Shown here in pieces: positions 8,329 through 17,422 of a stretch of DNA of 64,000 bases (its first letter is position 1; each line of letters starts with the position of its first letter). The translations under genes were made by a program, and so were the position numbers. Origin of the DNA: Parabacteroides timonensis (GTDB lineage Bacteria > Bacteroidota > Bacteroidia > Bacteroidales > Tannerellaceae); assembly GCF_900128505.1 (NCBI RefSeq), contig NZ_LT669941.1, positions 4,415,010 to 4,479,009 of the forward strand, in the 5' to 3' direction. A model generated the notes under the pieces. That model was not told where the DNA came from. It saw only the letters and a list, made by a program, of their open reading frames with translations, and ran no database searches.

Positions 8329-9840
8329 TTAATATTGAAAAGCCTGTGTCAGTAACCGCTGAGCAATAACAAAACTGTCACTGTCGATCAAACGAATCAC
8401 CCAAAAAGGACATGTTCCGATCAGGAAGATAGCAGCTATCAACAAGACTGATGCGAGTCTCTCTGAGGGGGTTGCATCTGTCATGCTTTTGACTGCCTTA
8501 TTGCGTACTTCTCCCCAGATAACCGAGCCTACTGCCCGTAGAATATATACGGCCGTAATCACGATAGATGAGCAGGCTATTAAAGTTGCGACCCGGTAGA
8601 AAATCCCAGCCCGTTCCCAAGAACCGACAAAGATCGTCATCTCGGAAACAAAACCGCTCATCCCCGGCAACCCCAGTGAGCAGAGTCCGGCGATCAGGAA
8701 GGCGGAACCGATGAACGGAGCTTGATAAAGTACTCCTCCCAGTTCGCTGATCTGCCGGGTATGCGTACGTTGGTAGATCATACCGATCACACCGAAGAAG
8801 AGGGCTGTCATTACTCCATGTGAAACCATTTGCATCACTGCTCCCGTGATAGCTGTGCGGGTAAGCATTGCAATACCTAAGATGACAAATCCGCAGTGGC
8901 TGACAGACGAGAAAGCATTCATATACTTCAGGTCTTTTTGTTTTAAGGTAACGATAGCCCCGTATAGGATAGCGGTTGAAGCGAGGATGATAAATATCCA
9001 TGATAATTCGTCGGCTGCTTCGGGAAACAGGAAGGTGGCTACCCGCAGACATCCGTATCCTCCCAACTTCATAGAAACACCGGCCAGAAACATAGAGGCG
9101 GCAGTTGGTGCCGACGAGTGACCGTCCGGAGCCCAGGAATGGAAAGGAAAGAGAGCTGTGAATACACCGAAGCCAATAAAGGTCAATAGGTATAACGGCC
9201 GTTGGTAATATACAGGCAGATGCGTCTGAGCCAGCTCTTGTAAATTCCAGGTGAAATGGCCGGAGACATCCCCGTTGAAGAAGTAGAGCATGACAATGCC
9301 GATAAAGACCAGTGCCGAACCTCCCATCAGCATCAGCGCCAGTTTCATGGCATTCTTTTCGTGTGCACCTGATCCCCAGATACCGATAAGCAGGTATTTC
9401 GGGATAACAGCGATCTCCAGGAAGAAGAAAAGCATGAACAAATCTGTTGCTATAAAGAAGCCATAAGCTCCGAACCCCAGCAGCGTGAGTAAGACATAAA
9501 ACTCTTTGGATTGTTCCCGGATGTTTCCGGAGACCAGTATGCCGCCGAATACTACTAATGCAGTAAGTAATATCATTAACAACGAGATACCGTCGATCCC
9601 GTAGCTGAAGTTGATGTTCAGTGGTTCGAACCAGTTGAACGAGTCGGTAAAGAGTAACTCGCCTATATTGCCTGCCGTCATTTTCTCCTGTATGAAGCAA
9701 TAGGCCAGAAAGATTGTATAGAGTAACTGTATGGCTCCACCGGCCATAGCTATCTTTCGGACTGTCTGTTGCCCTCTGGCGAGGAATAACAGGACGAGCG
9801 TAATACCGGGTATAAGTAAAAGTATCGTTAGTAAGTCCAT
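8329..9840 (-). CDS. nuoM: NADH-quinone oxidoreductase subunit M
   Basis: A 503-residue antiporter-like subunit of complex I. Seen: FPFHSWAPDGHSSAPTAASM, the lysine-bearing GVSMKLGGYG helix, AFSSVSHCGFVILG, and GLPGMSGFVSEMTIFVG. It sits between nuoL (4 bp) and nuoN (18 bp), and its protein lies between NuoL and NuoN in the membrane arm. A 400-codon open frame in another phase inside this gene is a coding shadow. Confidence 0.96.
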   Translation of the reverse strand: MDLLTILLLIPGITLVLLFLARGQQTVRKIAMAGGAIQLLYTIFLAYCFIQEKMTAGNIGELLFTDSFNWFEPLNINFSYGIDGISLLMILLTALVVFGGILVSGNIREQSKEFYVLLTLLGFGAYGFFIATDLFMLFFFLEIAVIPKYLLIGIWGSGAHEKNAMKLALMLMGGSALVFIGIVMLYFFNGDVSGHFTWNLQELAQTHLPVYYQRPLYLLTFIGFGVFTALFPFHSWAPDGHSSAPTAASMFLAGVSMKLGGYGCLRVATFLFPEAADELSWIFIILASTAILYGAIVTLKQKDLKYMNAFSSVSHCGFVILGIAMLTRTAITGAVMQMVSHGVMTALFFGVIGMIYQRTHTRQISELGGVLYQAPFIGSAFLIAGLCSLGLPGMSGFVSEMTIFVGSWERAGIFYRVATLIACSSIVITAVYILRAVGSVIWGEVRNKAVKSMTDATPSERLASVLLIAAIFLIGTCPFWVIRLIDSDSFVIAQRLLTQAFQY

Positions 9841-9844
9841 CTTA

Positions 9845-11773
9845 TCAAATATATTGAATGATTAGTAATATGGCCATTAAGAGAACCCCTCCAAGAAAGA
9901 AGAAGGCGTATGTCTGAATACGGCCGGATTGCATCCGTTTAATCAGCACACTGAAAGAGTAGCTTCCTTCCGCCAGTCCGTTAAGAGTTCCCTGTATGAT
10001 ATGAGTGTCTATAAAAGAGAACAGGCCTCCGAATCCTTTATCCATCACCTGTTTGGCGAAGAACAAGTACACGGTATCTATATAAAACTTATGGTAAGCC
10101 CATTGATAAAAGCTTCCCAGACTCTTTGCAAACGCAGTCGGCCTATCATTGCGTACGGCATAGAATGAGGCTGCTGTCAGAATCCCGATCAGCGCAGCAG
10201 ATACGGGTAAAAGACTCGATAGAACGCTTACATGTAATTTATATGGCATTCCGTCGGCACTAACCAATTCTCCGAAAGGAATATATCCTGCAAATACAGT
10301 GCCGATGGTCAGTACGATCAGCGGTAAAGCCATTTGCCAGGGTTCATGTGCTTTTTCATCCGTTGCTTTCTTATTGAAGAAGACAAGGAAATAGATGCGA
10401 AACATATAGAAAGCAGTCAATCCGCTGGTGAGCAGAGCGACAACATATAATACCGGATGACTCGTCCATGTCGCTGCCAGAATAGCTTCTTTACTGAAGA
10501 AACCGGACAGGAACGGACATCCGGAGATAGACAAAGCCGCCAGTAGAAAAGCGATATGCGTAATGGGCAGGCTCTTTCGCAATCCTCCCATATCTTCCAG
10601 TTTTCCCGAATGTACGATGTGGATAATAACTCCGGCGCAGAGGAAAAGAGCTGCTTTGAAGAATGCATGTGTAAATAAATGGAACATCGAAGCCGTATAT
10701 CCTTCGGCTGCCTCTTTGCCCCATCCGGCAACACCCAGCGCCAGTAACATATAGGCAATCTGTGAGATCGTAGAATAAGCCAGCACTTTCTTTAATTCGG
10801 TCTGTGTACAGGCTATTATTGCGGCAAACAAAGCCGTAAAAGCACTGAGTATGGCTATCACTTCCAGTGCTGCCGGAGCCGAAATAGCATAAACCGGAAA
10901 CAACCGTGCCACCAGGAAGACACCGGCAACGACCATCGTAGCTGCATGGATCAGGGCACTGACAGGTGTAGGACCCTCCATGGCATCCGGTAGCCATACA
11001 TGCAATGGGAAGATTGCCGATTTACCTGCACCTCCGGCAAAGACAAGCAGCAGAGCCCATGTCAATGTAGAAAAGCCGAGAAAGGAACTGTCTGTAAAAG
11101 CTGCCAGGTAAGATGATCCCGGATCGGTGAGCCGACTGATAATCTGTTCTATGTCGAACGAACCAGCTCCCGTACCCAGCATCAGGATACCGATCAGAAA
11201 TCCCAGATCGGCAAAACGGGTGACGATAAAAGCCTTTTTCGCAGCTGCAATAGCGGCAGGCAGTTTGAAATAAAATCCGATCAACAGAAAGGAAGAAACA
11301 CCGACCAATTCCCAGAAAAAGTAAATCTGGAAGATGTTGAATGCCATCACCAATCCCAGCATGGAGAAGGTGAATAGTTGCAGGTAAGCAAAATAACTCC
11401 CTAATCTTTCTTCTCCCTTCATGTAGCCGGTACTGTAAAGGTGGACAAATAGCGACACGGTCGAGATAACAATCAGCATCATAGCAATAATCGGTGTCAG
11501 GGTTATGCCCACATTGATCGAAAGCGTATCGGTGAAAGGCAGCCATTCGAAATCTATCAGGCGGCAAGGTTGGTAAATACCTGCCTGTTTGCCGAACTCG
11601 AAGAAATAGCCATAAGCCACTACCCACGACAATAACGCGGTCAGTACCAGTGACAGGGTAGCCAGTATGCCGGCCCCACGTGGAGTGAACCGTTTACCGG
11701 TCAGCGACAAGGTGATAAACCCGGCCAGAGGCAGTAAAAGGATTAATCCTGTATATAGTTCATAATTATTCAT
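9845..11773 (-). CDS. nuoL: NADH-quinone oxidoreductase subunit L
   Basis: A 642-residue distal antiporter-like subunit of complex I. Conserved signs are the loop SAIFPLHVWLPDAMEGPTPVSALIHAATMVVAGVFL, the helix AYSTISQIAYMLLA, HLFTHAFFKAALFLCAG, and a long C-terminal amphipathic and transmembrane section that in known structures runs along the membrane arm. Length is typical. It lies 5 bp after nuoK and 4 bp before nuoM. Confidence 0.96.
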   Translation of the reverse strand: MNNYELYTGLILLLPLAGFITLSLTGKRFTPRGAGILATLSLVLTALLSWVVAYGYFFEFGKQAGIYQPCRLIDFEWLPFTDTLSINVGITLTPIIAMMLIVISTVSLFVHLYSTGYMKGEERLGSYFAYLQLFTFSMLGLVMAFNIFQIYFFWELVGVSSFLLIGFYFKLPAAIAAAKKAFIVTRFADLGFLIGILMLGTGAGSFDIEQIISRLTDPGSSYLAAFTDSSFLGFSTLTWALLLVFAGGAGKSAIFPLHVWLPDAMEGPTPVSALIHAATMVVAGVFLVARLFPVYAISAPAALEVIAILSAFTALFAAIIACTQTELKKVLAYSTISQIAYMLLALGVAGWGKEAAEGYTASMFHLFTHAFFKAALFLCAGVIIHIVHSGKLEDMGGLRKSLPITHIAFLLAALSISGCPFLSGFFSKEAILAATWTSHPVLYVVALLTSGLTAFYMFRIYFLVFFNKKATDEKAHEPWQMALPLIVLTIGTVFAGYIPFGELVSADGMPYKLHVSVLSSLLPVSAALIGILTAASFYAVRNDRPTAFAKSLGSFYQWAYHKFYIDTVYLFFAKQVMDKGFGGLFSFIDTHIIQGTLNGLAEGSYSFSVLIKRMQSGRIQTYAFFFLGGVLLMAILLIIQYI

Positions 11774-11778
11774 ATCGG

Positions 11779-12093
11779 TCAGTATTTCATTGTCGTTGTA
11801 TCATCGATATCTATGGTCTTGAACTTCCGGTAGAGATTGATAATGATCGCTATTGAAAGCGATACCTCTGCGGCGGCCACTATAATAATGAAAAGCGTGA
11901 AGAAGACGCCTTCCAGTTGTTCGGGGTAAAGATATTTGTTGAACGCCACGAAGTTTATGTTCACACTGTTCAGGATCAATTCGGTCGACATCAGTACAGT
12001 GATCAGGTTCCGGCGGGCAAAGAAACCGTAAGCTCCCAAGAAAAAGAGTGCCGAACTCAGTATCAGTATATGTGAAAGAGGTATTTGTTCCAT
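11779..12093 (-). CDS. nuoK: NADH-quinone oxidoreductase subunit K
   Basis: A 104-residue, three-helix membrane subunit corresponding to mitochondrial ND4L. It carries the membrane glutamates typical of NuoK (ELILNSVNINFVAFN and IVAAAEVSLSIAI). I start it at the ATG at 12091-12093 (MEQIPLSHIL), 4 bp after the nuoJ stop. A longer open frame reaching 12123 would overlap nuoJ and add ten charged residues not found in NuoK. Confidence 0.94.
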   Translation of the reverse strand: MEQIPLSHILILSSALFFLGAYGFFARRNLITVLMSTELILNSVNINFVAFNKYLYPEQLEGVFFTLFIIIVAAAEVSLSIAIIINLYRKFKTIDIDDTTTMKY

Positions 12094-12097
12094 AATC

Positions 12098-12610
12098 TTA
12101 TTTCTTTTTATTACTTTGTGCAATTACAATACTACCGATCAGGGCAGCCAGCAATAAGACGCTGATTATCTCGAACGGATAGATGTACCCGTACTCGTTG
12201 AGGTTGAACAACTGATGTCCTATCTCATGGATATCCAGCACCTTCGAAGAGATCGTCTCCGACCGGAACGGATGATGCAGCAACACCCATAACACCAGCA
12301 TAAAACCGCTGAAGGGCAGAAACAGTGCCCAGAACAGCCGCCGGGGAATGGGTAACGGTAATTTCGCTCCTGTATTGTGGGTCAGGAAGATGGAGAAGAT
12401 GATAAGCACCACAATTCCTCCCACATAGATCATGATCTGAAGGGCTGCCACAAAATTCATCTCCATCATTATGTACAATCCCGCAATCCCTATCAGGCAG
12501 AGAAGCAGGAAGACTGCCGACCGGAAGATGCTCCGGCTGAATACACAGAGGGCACCCAATGTGAGTATCCCTGCTGAAAGTACGTAAAATAGAATTGCTT
12601 CGGCATTCAT
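12098..12610 (-). CDS. nuoJ: NADH-quinone oxidoreductase subunit J
   Basis: A 170-residue, five-helix membrane subunit (ND6 equivalent). Seen: LCLIGIAGLYIMMEMNFVAALQIMIYVGGIVVLIIFSIFLT, the conserved helix 2-3 region whose pi-bulge helix helps couple quinone reduction to pumping. It overlaps nuoI by 4 bp and is followed by nuoK. Confidence 0.94.
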   Translation of the reverse strand: MNAEAILFYVLSAGILTLGALCVFSRSIFRSAVFLLLCLIGIAGLYIMMEMNFVAALQIMIYVGGIVVLIIFSIFLTHNTGAKLPLPIPRRLFWALFLPFSGFMLVLWVLLHHPFRSETISSKVLDIHEIGHQLFNLNEYGYIYPFEIISVLLLAALIGSIVIAQSNKKK

Positions 12611-13095
12611 ATTTGTTCCTCCTTTCTATTGGCGGGCAGATGACGTTCGTTGAGGAGCTTCACCAGTTTCCGCTTGTCATATTCACTGTTTTCAAAATGA
12701 TTGGTCATCTCGAGTGCACCGAAGTTACAGGAGTCTACGCACTGACCGCAGAAAGTGCAACGTCCCAGGTCGTAGATATATTCACTGAGAACGCGTTTGC
12801 TTTTCCCTTCCGGTGTAGTCACTTTCTCCACTTTGATTTGGATCGTATCGTTGGGACAGGCGGTTTGGCAAAGGGTACAGGCAGTACATTTCAGTTCACC
12901 GTTCTCATCCTCTATCAGATGAAGCTCCGCTTCGAAACGTTCCGGGATATAGAGCGTCGTTTCCCGGTTTTCGGGATACTGCTGTGTCAGTATCCGGGCT
13001 GGATGCACCATACTGCTGAATGTACGGAACATTCCTTTACCGAGCGACCCCATAGCCGCACCGATGGAATAGATATAATTAATGCATTTATTCAT
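12607..13095 (-). CDS. nuoI: NADH-quinone oxidoreductase subunit I
   Basis: A 162-residue peripheral-arm protein with two ferredoxin-type [4Fe-4S] motifs, CTACTLCQTACP and CTFCGQCVDSCNF, which carry electrons to the N2 cluster in NuoB. The start at 13095 (MNKCINYIY) is chosen because AAAAAGGAG stands 8 nt before it. An upstream ATG at 13116 overlapping the nuoH stop (TAATG) would add seven residues and is the alternative. In E. coli the chain is fed by NuoF, NuoE and NuoG; none of these is encoded here, so the electron donor is unknown. Confidence 0.93.
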   Translation of the reverse strand: MNKCINYIYSIGAAMGSLGKGMFRTFSSMVHPARILTQQYPENRETTLYIPERFEAELHLIEDENGELKCTACTLCQTACPNDTIQIKVEKVTTPEGKSKRVLSEYIYDLGRCTFCGQCVDSCNFGALEMTNHFENSEYDKRKLVKLLNERHLPANRKEEQI

Positions 13096-13115
13096 TTTCA
13101 ATACTCCTTTTTCCA

Positions 13116-14204
13116 TTATAAATACCATTCAAATACTGCAACGGTAGCAGCAATAAGTACATTGACAATGCTGATGGGCAGCAGGTATTTCCATTCCAGG
13201 CGAAGCAGCTGGTCGATACGGATACGTGGAAAGGTCCAACGGAACCACATGATCAGGAACACCACAAAGAATACTTTGCCGAAGAACCAGATAAATCCCG
13301 GAATATAATCCATTATTGCATTGAAACCGTCGAGTCCGTGAATGTAGAGCGGTTGCCAGCCTCCGAAGAATACCGTTGCTGCCATCATAGAGGCGATCAA
13401 CATATTGGTATATTCCGAAAGAAAGAACATGGCAAACTGCATGCCCGAATATTCGGTATGAAATCCGGCTGTCAGCTCCTGTTCGGCTTCTGCCAGGTCA
13501 AAGGGGGCACGGTTCAGCTCGGCTGTTGAGGCGATAATAAATATTATGAAAGAGATGATTGCCGGAATATGTCCTTTGTAAATCCACCATCCGTCAGCCT
13601 GCGAATTGATGATCCCGAGGATGGACAGTGAACCGCTCATGGCAATAACGGCAATCAGTGACATACCGACAGAGAGTTCGTAACTCACGATCTGTGCACC
13701 GCTACGCATAGCCCCTAATAGCGAATATTTATTGTTGCTGGCCCATCCCGCCATCATCACCCCGATCACACTGATCGATGAAACGGCAGTGACATAAAGT
13801 ACCCCAATATTGATATCCCATAGCTGTAATTCCGGCGAATAGGAAAAGGGAACCAGTGCCAGAAAGCTGGTGGTCAGTACGATGAAGGGGGCCAGGGCAA
13901 AGAGGAATTTATCCGCTTTGAACGGGGTGACGCATTCTTTCAGAAGCAACTTCAACACGTCGGCGATAGCCTGTACGGAACCGCACCAACCCACACGCAT
14001 TGGTCCGAGGCGCAGCTGCATGAAACCGGCAATTTTTCGTTCGGCGTAGATCATCAGAATAACCAGGACAACGATCATTACGATAAGGGCGACGGCTGCA
14101 AGGATTAACTCGGCAGTCAATGCCCAGCCCGGCGACAGATAGTCGGACAATGTTTGCCCGATCCATTGGGTAAGACCTGTAAAATCTATTTGTAAACTTG
14201 TCAT
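13116..14204 (-). CDS. nuoH: NADH-quinone oxidoreductase subunit H
   Basis: A 362-residue membrane subunit (ND1 equivalent) that forms most of the quinone-binding chamber with NuoB and NuoD. Seen: YAERKIAGFMQLRLGPMRVG, the acidic loop NRAPFDLAEAEQELTAGFHTEYSG and WFRWTFPRIRIDQLL, all diagnostic. The ATG at 14202-14204 is preferred; the open frame extends to a TTG at 14228 that would overlap nuoD. Confidence 0.95.
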   Translation of the reverse strand: MTSLQIDFTGLTQWIGQTLSDYLSPGWALTAELILAAVALIVMIVVLVILMIYAERKIAGFMQLRLGPMRVGWCGSVQAIADVLKLLLKECVTPFKADKFLFALAPFIVLTTSFLALVPFSYSPELQLWDINIGVLYVTAVSSISVIGVMMAGWASNNKYSLLGAMRSGAQIVSYELSVGMSLIAVIAMSGSLSILGIINSQADGWWIYKGHIPAIISFIIFIIASTAELNRAPFDLAEAEQELTAGFHTEYSGMQFAMFFLSEYTNMLIASMMAATVFFGGWQPLYIHGLDGFNAIMDYIPGFIWFFGKVFFVVFLIMWFRWTFPRIRIDQLLRLEWKYLLPISIVNVLIAATVAVFEWYL

Positions 14205-14217
14205 TTCTTTTTGTTTT

Positions 14218-15339
14218 TTATCTGTCAATATCAGGTATTATCAGGTCGAGTGTCGACATGATCGCCACAAGATCTCCCACTTTCGAACCGATCGACAAAG
14301 GTTTGAGTGCCGTCAGATTGCTGAAGTTCGGTGTCCGGAATTTCACACGCCAGGGTTTGGCTGAGCCGTCGGCAACAATATATACACCCAATTCACCGCG
14401 TGCAGTCTCTACCCGGTGGTAGTATTCTCCTTCGGGAAGTTTCAGCATTCCTTTGGGTTTATTGCGGAAAGAACCTTCGGGGATACGGTCGATCAGCTGT
14501 TCGATAATGGAGATAGACTCTTTCATCTCTTCCATCCGGACCATGTACCGGTTCATGCAATCTCCCCCGGAGAAAAGGATCTCTTTGAACTCTACCTGAT
14601 CGTAAACATCATAAGGTGCCTGTTTGCGGACATCGCATGAAATACCGGAGCCTCTTGCAACCGGGCCTGTGCAACCCAGTGAAACGGCAAGTTCCGGAGT
14701 CAGTATGCCGACACCTTCCAGGCGTTTACGGAAGATGATATTGCCCGTAAGCAATTCGCCGTATTCATGTTCATGTTTTTTCAGGGAGGCGAGTACCTCT
14801 TTTACCTTGCACACGAAATCCGGATGTAAATCCTGCATAACACCGCCCGGAGTAATATAATTCATCGTCAACCGGTTGCCCCCTGTCTCCTCAAAGATTT
14901 CGAGTATCATTTCCCGTTCGCGGAATGCGTAGAAAAAGGGAGAAACGGCTCCCATATCCAATCCCATGCAGCCCCACCAGAGCAAATGCGAGGCGAGACG
15001 TTGTAATTCCGCCATGATAACCCTGATCACCTGCGCACGCTCGGGAACTTCAAGGCCGGCTCCTTTCTCGATACAGAGAGCGCATGCCTGATTGTTCATG
15101 TGGGCTGAGAGATAGTCCATCCGACTTGTCAGATAGATAAATTGCTTGTAGCCCAACGACTCGCACATCTTTTCGATGCCCCTGTGAATATAACCCGGAT
15201 GCGGGTCCATATTCAGGATCGTTTCACCGTCCAGTTGGGTACGCAAGCGAAGTACTCCGTGTGTGGACGGGTGTTGCGGGCCAATATTGATGATGAAACC
15301 TTCCGATTCGTCAGGTGTTATTTCCATATATTTTTCCAT
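14218..15339 (-). CDS. nuoD: NADH-quinone oxidoreductase subunit D
   Basis: A 373-residue, 49-kDa-type subunit related to the large subunit of NiFe hydrogenases, without the nickel-binding cysteines. The quinone-site motif GPQHPSTHGVLR is near residue 20; GYIHRGIEKM, the SRMDYLSAHMNNQ segment and the terminal LIIPDIDR are also conserved. It is a separate gene from nuoC here (26 bp apart), whereas many bacteria fuse the two as nuoCD. Confidence 0.96.
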   Translation of the reverse strand: MEKYMEITPDESEGFIINIGPQHPSTHGVLRLRTQLDGETILNMDPHPGYIHRGIEKMCESLGYKQFIYLTSRMDYLSAHMNNQACALCIEKGAGLEVPERAQVIRVIMAELQRLASHLLWWGCMGLDMGAVSPFFYAFREREMILEIFEETGGNRLTMNYITPGGVMQDLHPDFVCKVKEVLASLKKHEHEYGELLTGNIIFRKRLEGVGILTPELAVSLGCTGPVARGSGISCDVRKQAPYDVYDQVEFKEILFSGGDCMNRYMVRMEEMKESISIIEQLIDRIPEGSFRNKPKGMLKLPEGEYYHRVETARGELGVYIVADGSAKPWRVKFRTPNFSNLTALKPLSIGSKVGDLVAIMSTLDLIIPDIDR

Positions 15340-15364
15340 GATTAATCCTATTAAGTCGTGTAGC

Positions 15365-15814
15365 TTACAAATCGAGCGTGTTCACAAAATCTTTACGTAA
15401 TGGATATCCCTCGAATTCTTCATCCAGGAATAACCTGCGTAGATGCGGATGATTATCGAAACGGATACCGAACAGGTCGTATATCTCGTCTTCGAACAAT
15501 TCTGCAGCCTGCCATAACTCATAGAGTGAGGGAAGGAGAGGAGTCTCTTCCCGCTCCACGTGTGTTTTCAGGATCATTTCATGTCCTTTGCCTACCGCAC
15601 GCAGGTGACAGACCAGTTCAAAATATTCGCTACGGTCTGTTACTGTTTCGCAAACCAGCTGATTAAAACCAAATCTCTGGTCCTCTTTCAGCAGATGGGC
15701 GGTATCCATAAGCTCCTCTTTTGCGATTATCAGAGCCGGAAGCCCGAAACTTTCTCCTATATCTTTCCCCTGGAAACGGTTGGAGAGTAATGTTGTCAGT
15801 TCTTCTTTATTCAT
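15365..15814 (-). CDS. nuoC: NADH-quinone oxidoreductase subunit C
   Basis: A 149-residue, 30-kDa-type subunit of the complex I connecting arm. The C-terminal signature ELFEDEIYDLFGIRFDNHPHLRRLFL followed by GYPLRKDFV is intact. The start overlaps the nuoB stop (ATGA), so translation is coupled. The protein is shorter than the E. coli NuoC domain but has the whole family core. Confidence 0.94.
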   Translation of the reverse strand: MNKEELTTLLSNRFQGKDIGESFGLPALIIAKEELMDTAHLLKEDQRFGFNQLVCETVTDRSEYFELVCHLRAVGKGHEMILKTHVEREETPLLPSLYELWQAAELFEDEIYDLFGIRFDNHPHLRRLFLDEEFEGYPLRKDFVNTLDL

Positions 15815-16356
15815 AACTCCGGTTCGTCTTTAGGTTTCTCTATTACATACGCTTTCTGCAATTTGATTTTTTGCTGCAACGCCATCATCCCCTGTAATAA
15901 GGCTTCCGGTCGGGGCGGGCACCCCGGAATATAGACATCTACCGGAACAATCTTGTCTACGCCCCGTACGACTGTGTAGCTATCTTTGGCAAATGGGCCG
16001 CCGGTAATCGTACAGGCTCCCATCGCGATCACGTATTTGGGTTCCGGTATCTGGTCGTACAAACGGCGTAGTACCGGAGCCATCTTGCTCGTGATTGTAC
16101 CGGCTACAATGATCAGGTCGGCCTGTCGTGGGGTGGCACGCGCCACTTCGAAGCCGAAGCGCGACCAGTCGTATTTGGCGGATGCTGCACTCATCATTTC
16201 AATAGCACAGCAGCTAGTTCCGAAAGTCAATGGCCAGAGTGAATTACTACGTGCCCATCCGGCAATTTTGTCTATGGTCGTAACCAGGACGTTCCGTCCC
16301 AGGTTCTCGCGGAACTCTTCCGGTATCTCGGGTAAAAAGTCTTTTTTCATTTCCAT
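15811..16356 (-). CDS. nuoB: NADH-quinone oxidoreductase subunit B
   Basis: A 181-residue subunit that holds the terminal [4Fe-4S] cluster N2. The cluster ligands are seen as TSCCAIEMM, ...MGACTITGG and PGCPPRPEALLQG. It sits at the quinone site with NuoD and NuoH. The start overlaps the nuoA stop by about 10 bp and the stop overlaps nuoC by 4 bp. Confidence 0.96.
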   Translation of the reverse strand: MEMKKDFLPEIPEEFRENLGRNVLVTTIDKIAGWARSNSLWPLTFGTSCCAIEMMSAASAKYDWSRFGFEVARATPRQADLIIVAGTITSKMAPVLRRLYDQIPEPKYVIAMGACTITGGPFAKDSYTVVRGVDKIVPVDVYIPGCPPRPEALLQGMMALQQKIKLQKAYVIEKPKDEPEL

Positions 16357-16697
16357 TGTAATGCTTTCTTTTTAAATGCGTAAAGCAATCCCATGAACAG
16401 GAACAGCATAAAAAAGATAATCTCGACCAGTGCCGGGGCACCTACTTCTTTCAGTGTGACGGCCCAGGGATAAAGGAATACCATTTCCACATCGAAGATG
16501 AGAAAGGATAAGGAGAAAAGGTAATAACCTACGTTAAACTGCCCCCAGGATGTTCCTTCTGTGGGAAGTCCGCACTCGTAAGCCTCCCCTTTGACCGGGT
16601 TTCTGCGTTTCGTTGACACCAGTTTGCCTACGCCTATAGCCAGGCCGGCAAAACCAATGCCGGCGAACAGCATTAGTAAAATTGATATAGCTCCCAT
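16347..16697 (-). CDS. nuoA: NADH-quinone oxidoreductase subunit A
   Basis: A 116-residue, three-helix membrane subunit (ND3 equivalent) and first gene of the operon. The conserved loop YECGLPTEGTSWGQFNVGYYLFSLSFLIFDVEMVFLYPWAV is nearly canonical, including the ECG cysteine loop. About 120 bp of leader precede it; a hairpin with arms TTGCCGGA/TCCGGCAA lies at 16732-16761, but I see no clean TAnnTTTG promoter. Confidence 0.95.
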   Translation of the reverse strand: MGAISILLMLFAGIGFAGLAIGVGKLVSTKRRNPVKGEAYECGLPTEGTSWGQFNVGYYLFSLSFLIFDVEMVFLYPWAVTLKEVGAPALVEIIFFMLFLFMGLLYAFKKKALQWK

Positions 16698-16821
16698 ATC
16701 TGTTATGAATTAATTAAAAGGTAGATAACCTTTGCCGGATGAAGATGGTCACTTCCGGCAATAGCAATTTGTGCCGTTCCTGCCTACAGGAATAGCCTAT
16801 AAGATATCAGTAAGAATAGAT

Positions 16822-17223
16822 TTAAATAATAATCCTTCGCAGTTCGTAGATAAAATGTGCGAAGCGGTAATGAAGGGACGATGCGTCGATAATCTGTAAA
16901 GTCGATATTAATTCACTGGTACGCTGGCGTAGATTGAACTCTTTCAGGAATTGATCCGAATGAGATTTGTTTTCCAGCCGGAGTGAATTATTGGAGTTGC
17001 TTCTTTCGCGTGACAGCTTGGATAGAATATGTATATAGTTACAGTTCTCTGCCAGGTCGAATATTAACTCATGTTGCTGTTGTAAGGCTCTGTCTTTAAT
17101 CGTTTTCTCGGCAGAACTCAATTGTACGTTCCCGTGACGGATACATGTACCTATATTTGTAGCGTCCTGAGTACCCATCAGTATCAGGCTCAAAAAAACA
17201 AGTATAGATAACAATCCTTTCAT
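16822..17223 (-). CDS. Small exported hypothetical protein
   Basis: A 133-residue protein of unknown function. The ATG at 17223 is preferred because it opens straight into a signal peptide (MKGLLSILVFLSLILMGTQDA); the open frame extends 21 codons further upstream without improving the N-terminus. The mature part is rich in Leu, Arg, Ser and Asn, mostly predicted helical (AEKTIKDRALQQQHELIFDLAE), with two cysteines. It stands upstream of nuoA in the same direction; no link to complex I is evident. Confidence 0.6.
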   Translation of the reverse strand: MKGLLSILVFLSLILMGTQDATNIGTCIRHGNVQLSSAEKTIKDRALQQQHELIFDLAENCNYIHILSKLSRERSNSNNSLRLENKSHSDQFLKEFNLRQRTSELISTLQIIDASSLHYRFAHFIYELRRIII

Positions 17224-17370
17224 CTGGTAAAACGTCTGTTTGTTTAAATTAGCACGCAAAGGTGTAAAAGGTTGACAAGATGACAAAACATTTTGTCTTA
17301 AATTATATAATAAGAACCATATTTGTGTGTCATTTGTTCTTGTGTTCTGGCCGTTATGTATTAAAAAAAT

Positions 17371-17400
17371 AAAGGCTGCCTCCGTATGGAAACAGCCTTT
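17371..17400 (-). terminator. Terminator of the TPR lipoprotein gene
   Basis: The stem AAAGGCTG/CAGCCTTT is extended by TTTCC/GGAGG pairing. On the minus strand it is followed by ATTTTTTTAA. It lies 23 bp past the stop codon at 17423. Confidence 0.85.
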
Positions 17401-17422
17401 TATATGTAGGTTGTAAACTTAA

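Noticed and set aside
8498..9700. 400-codon open frame on the minus strand inside nuoM
   Set aside because: It overlaps nuoM in another phase, has no ribosome-binding site and a Cys/Arg/Tyr-rich composition typical of a shadow frame in a membrane protein gene.
11022..11627. 201-codon open frame inside nuoL
   Set aside because: Same-strand alternate phase of a clear nuoL gene with shadow-type composition.
12595..13308. 237-codon plus-strand frame opposite nuoI/nuoH
   Set aside because: Antisense to two secure genes; the translation has no domain or signal peptide and reflects their codon bias.
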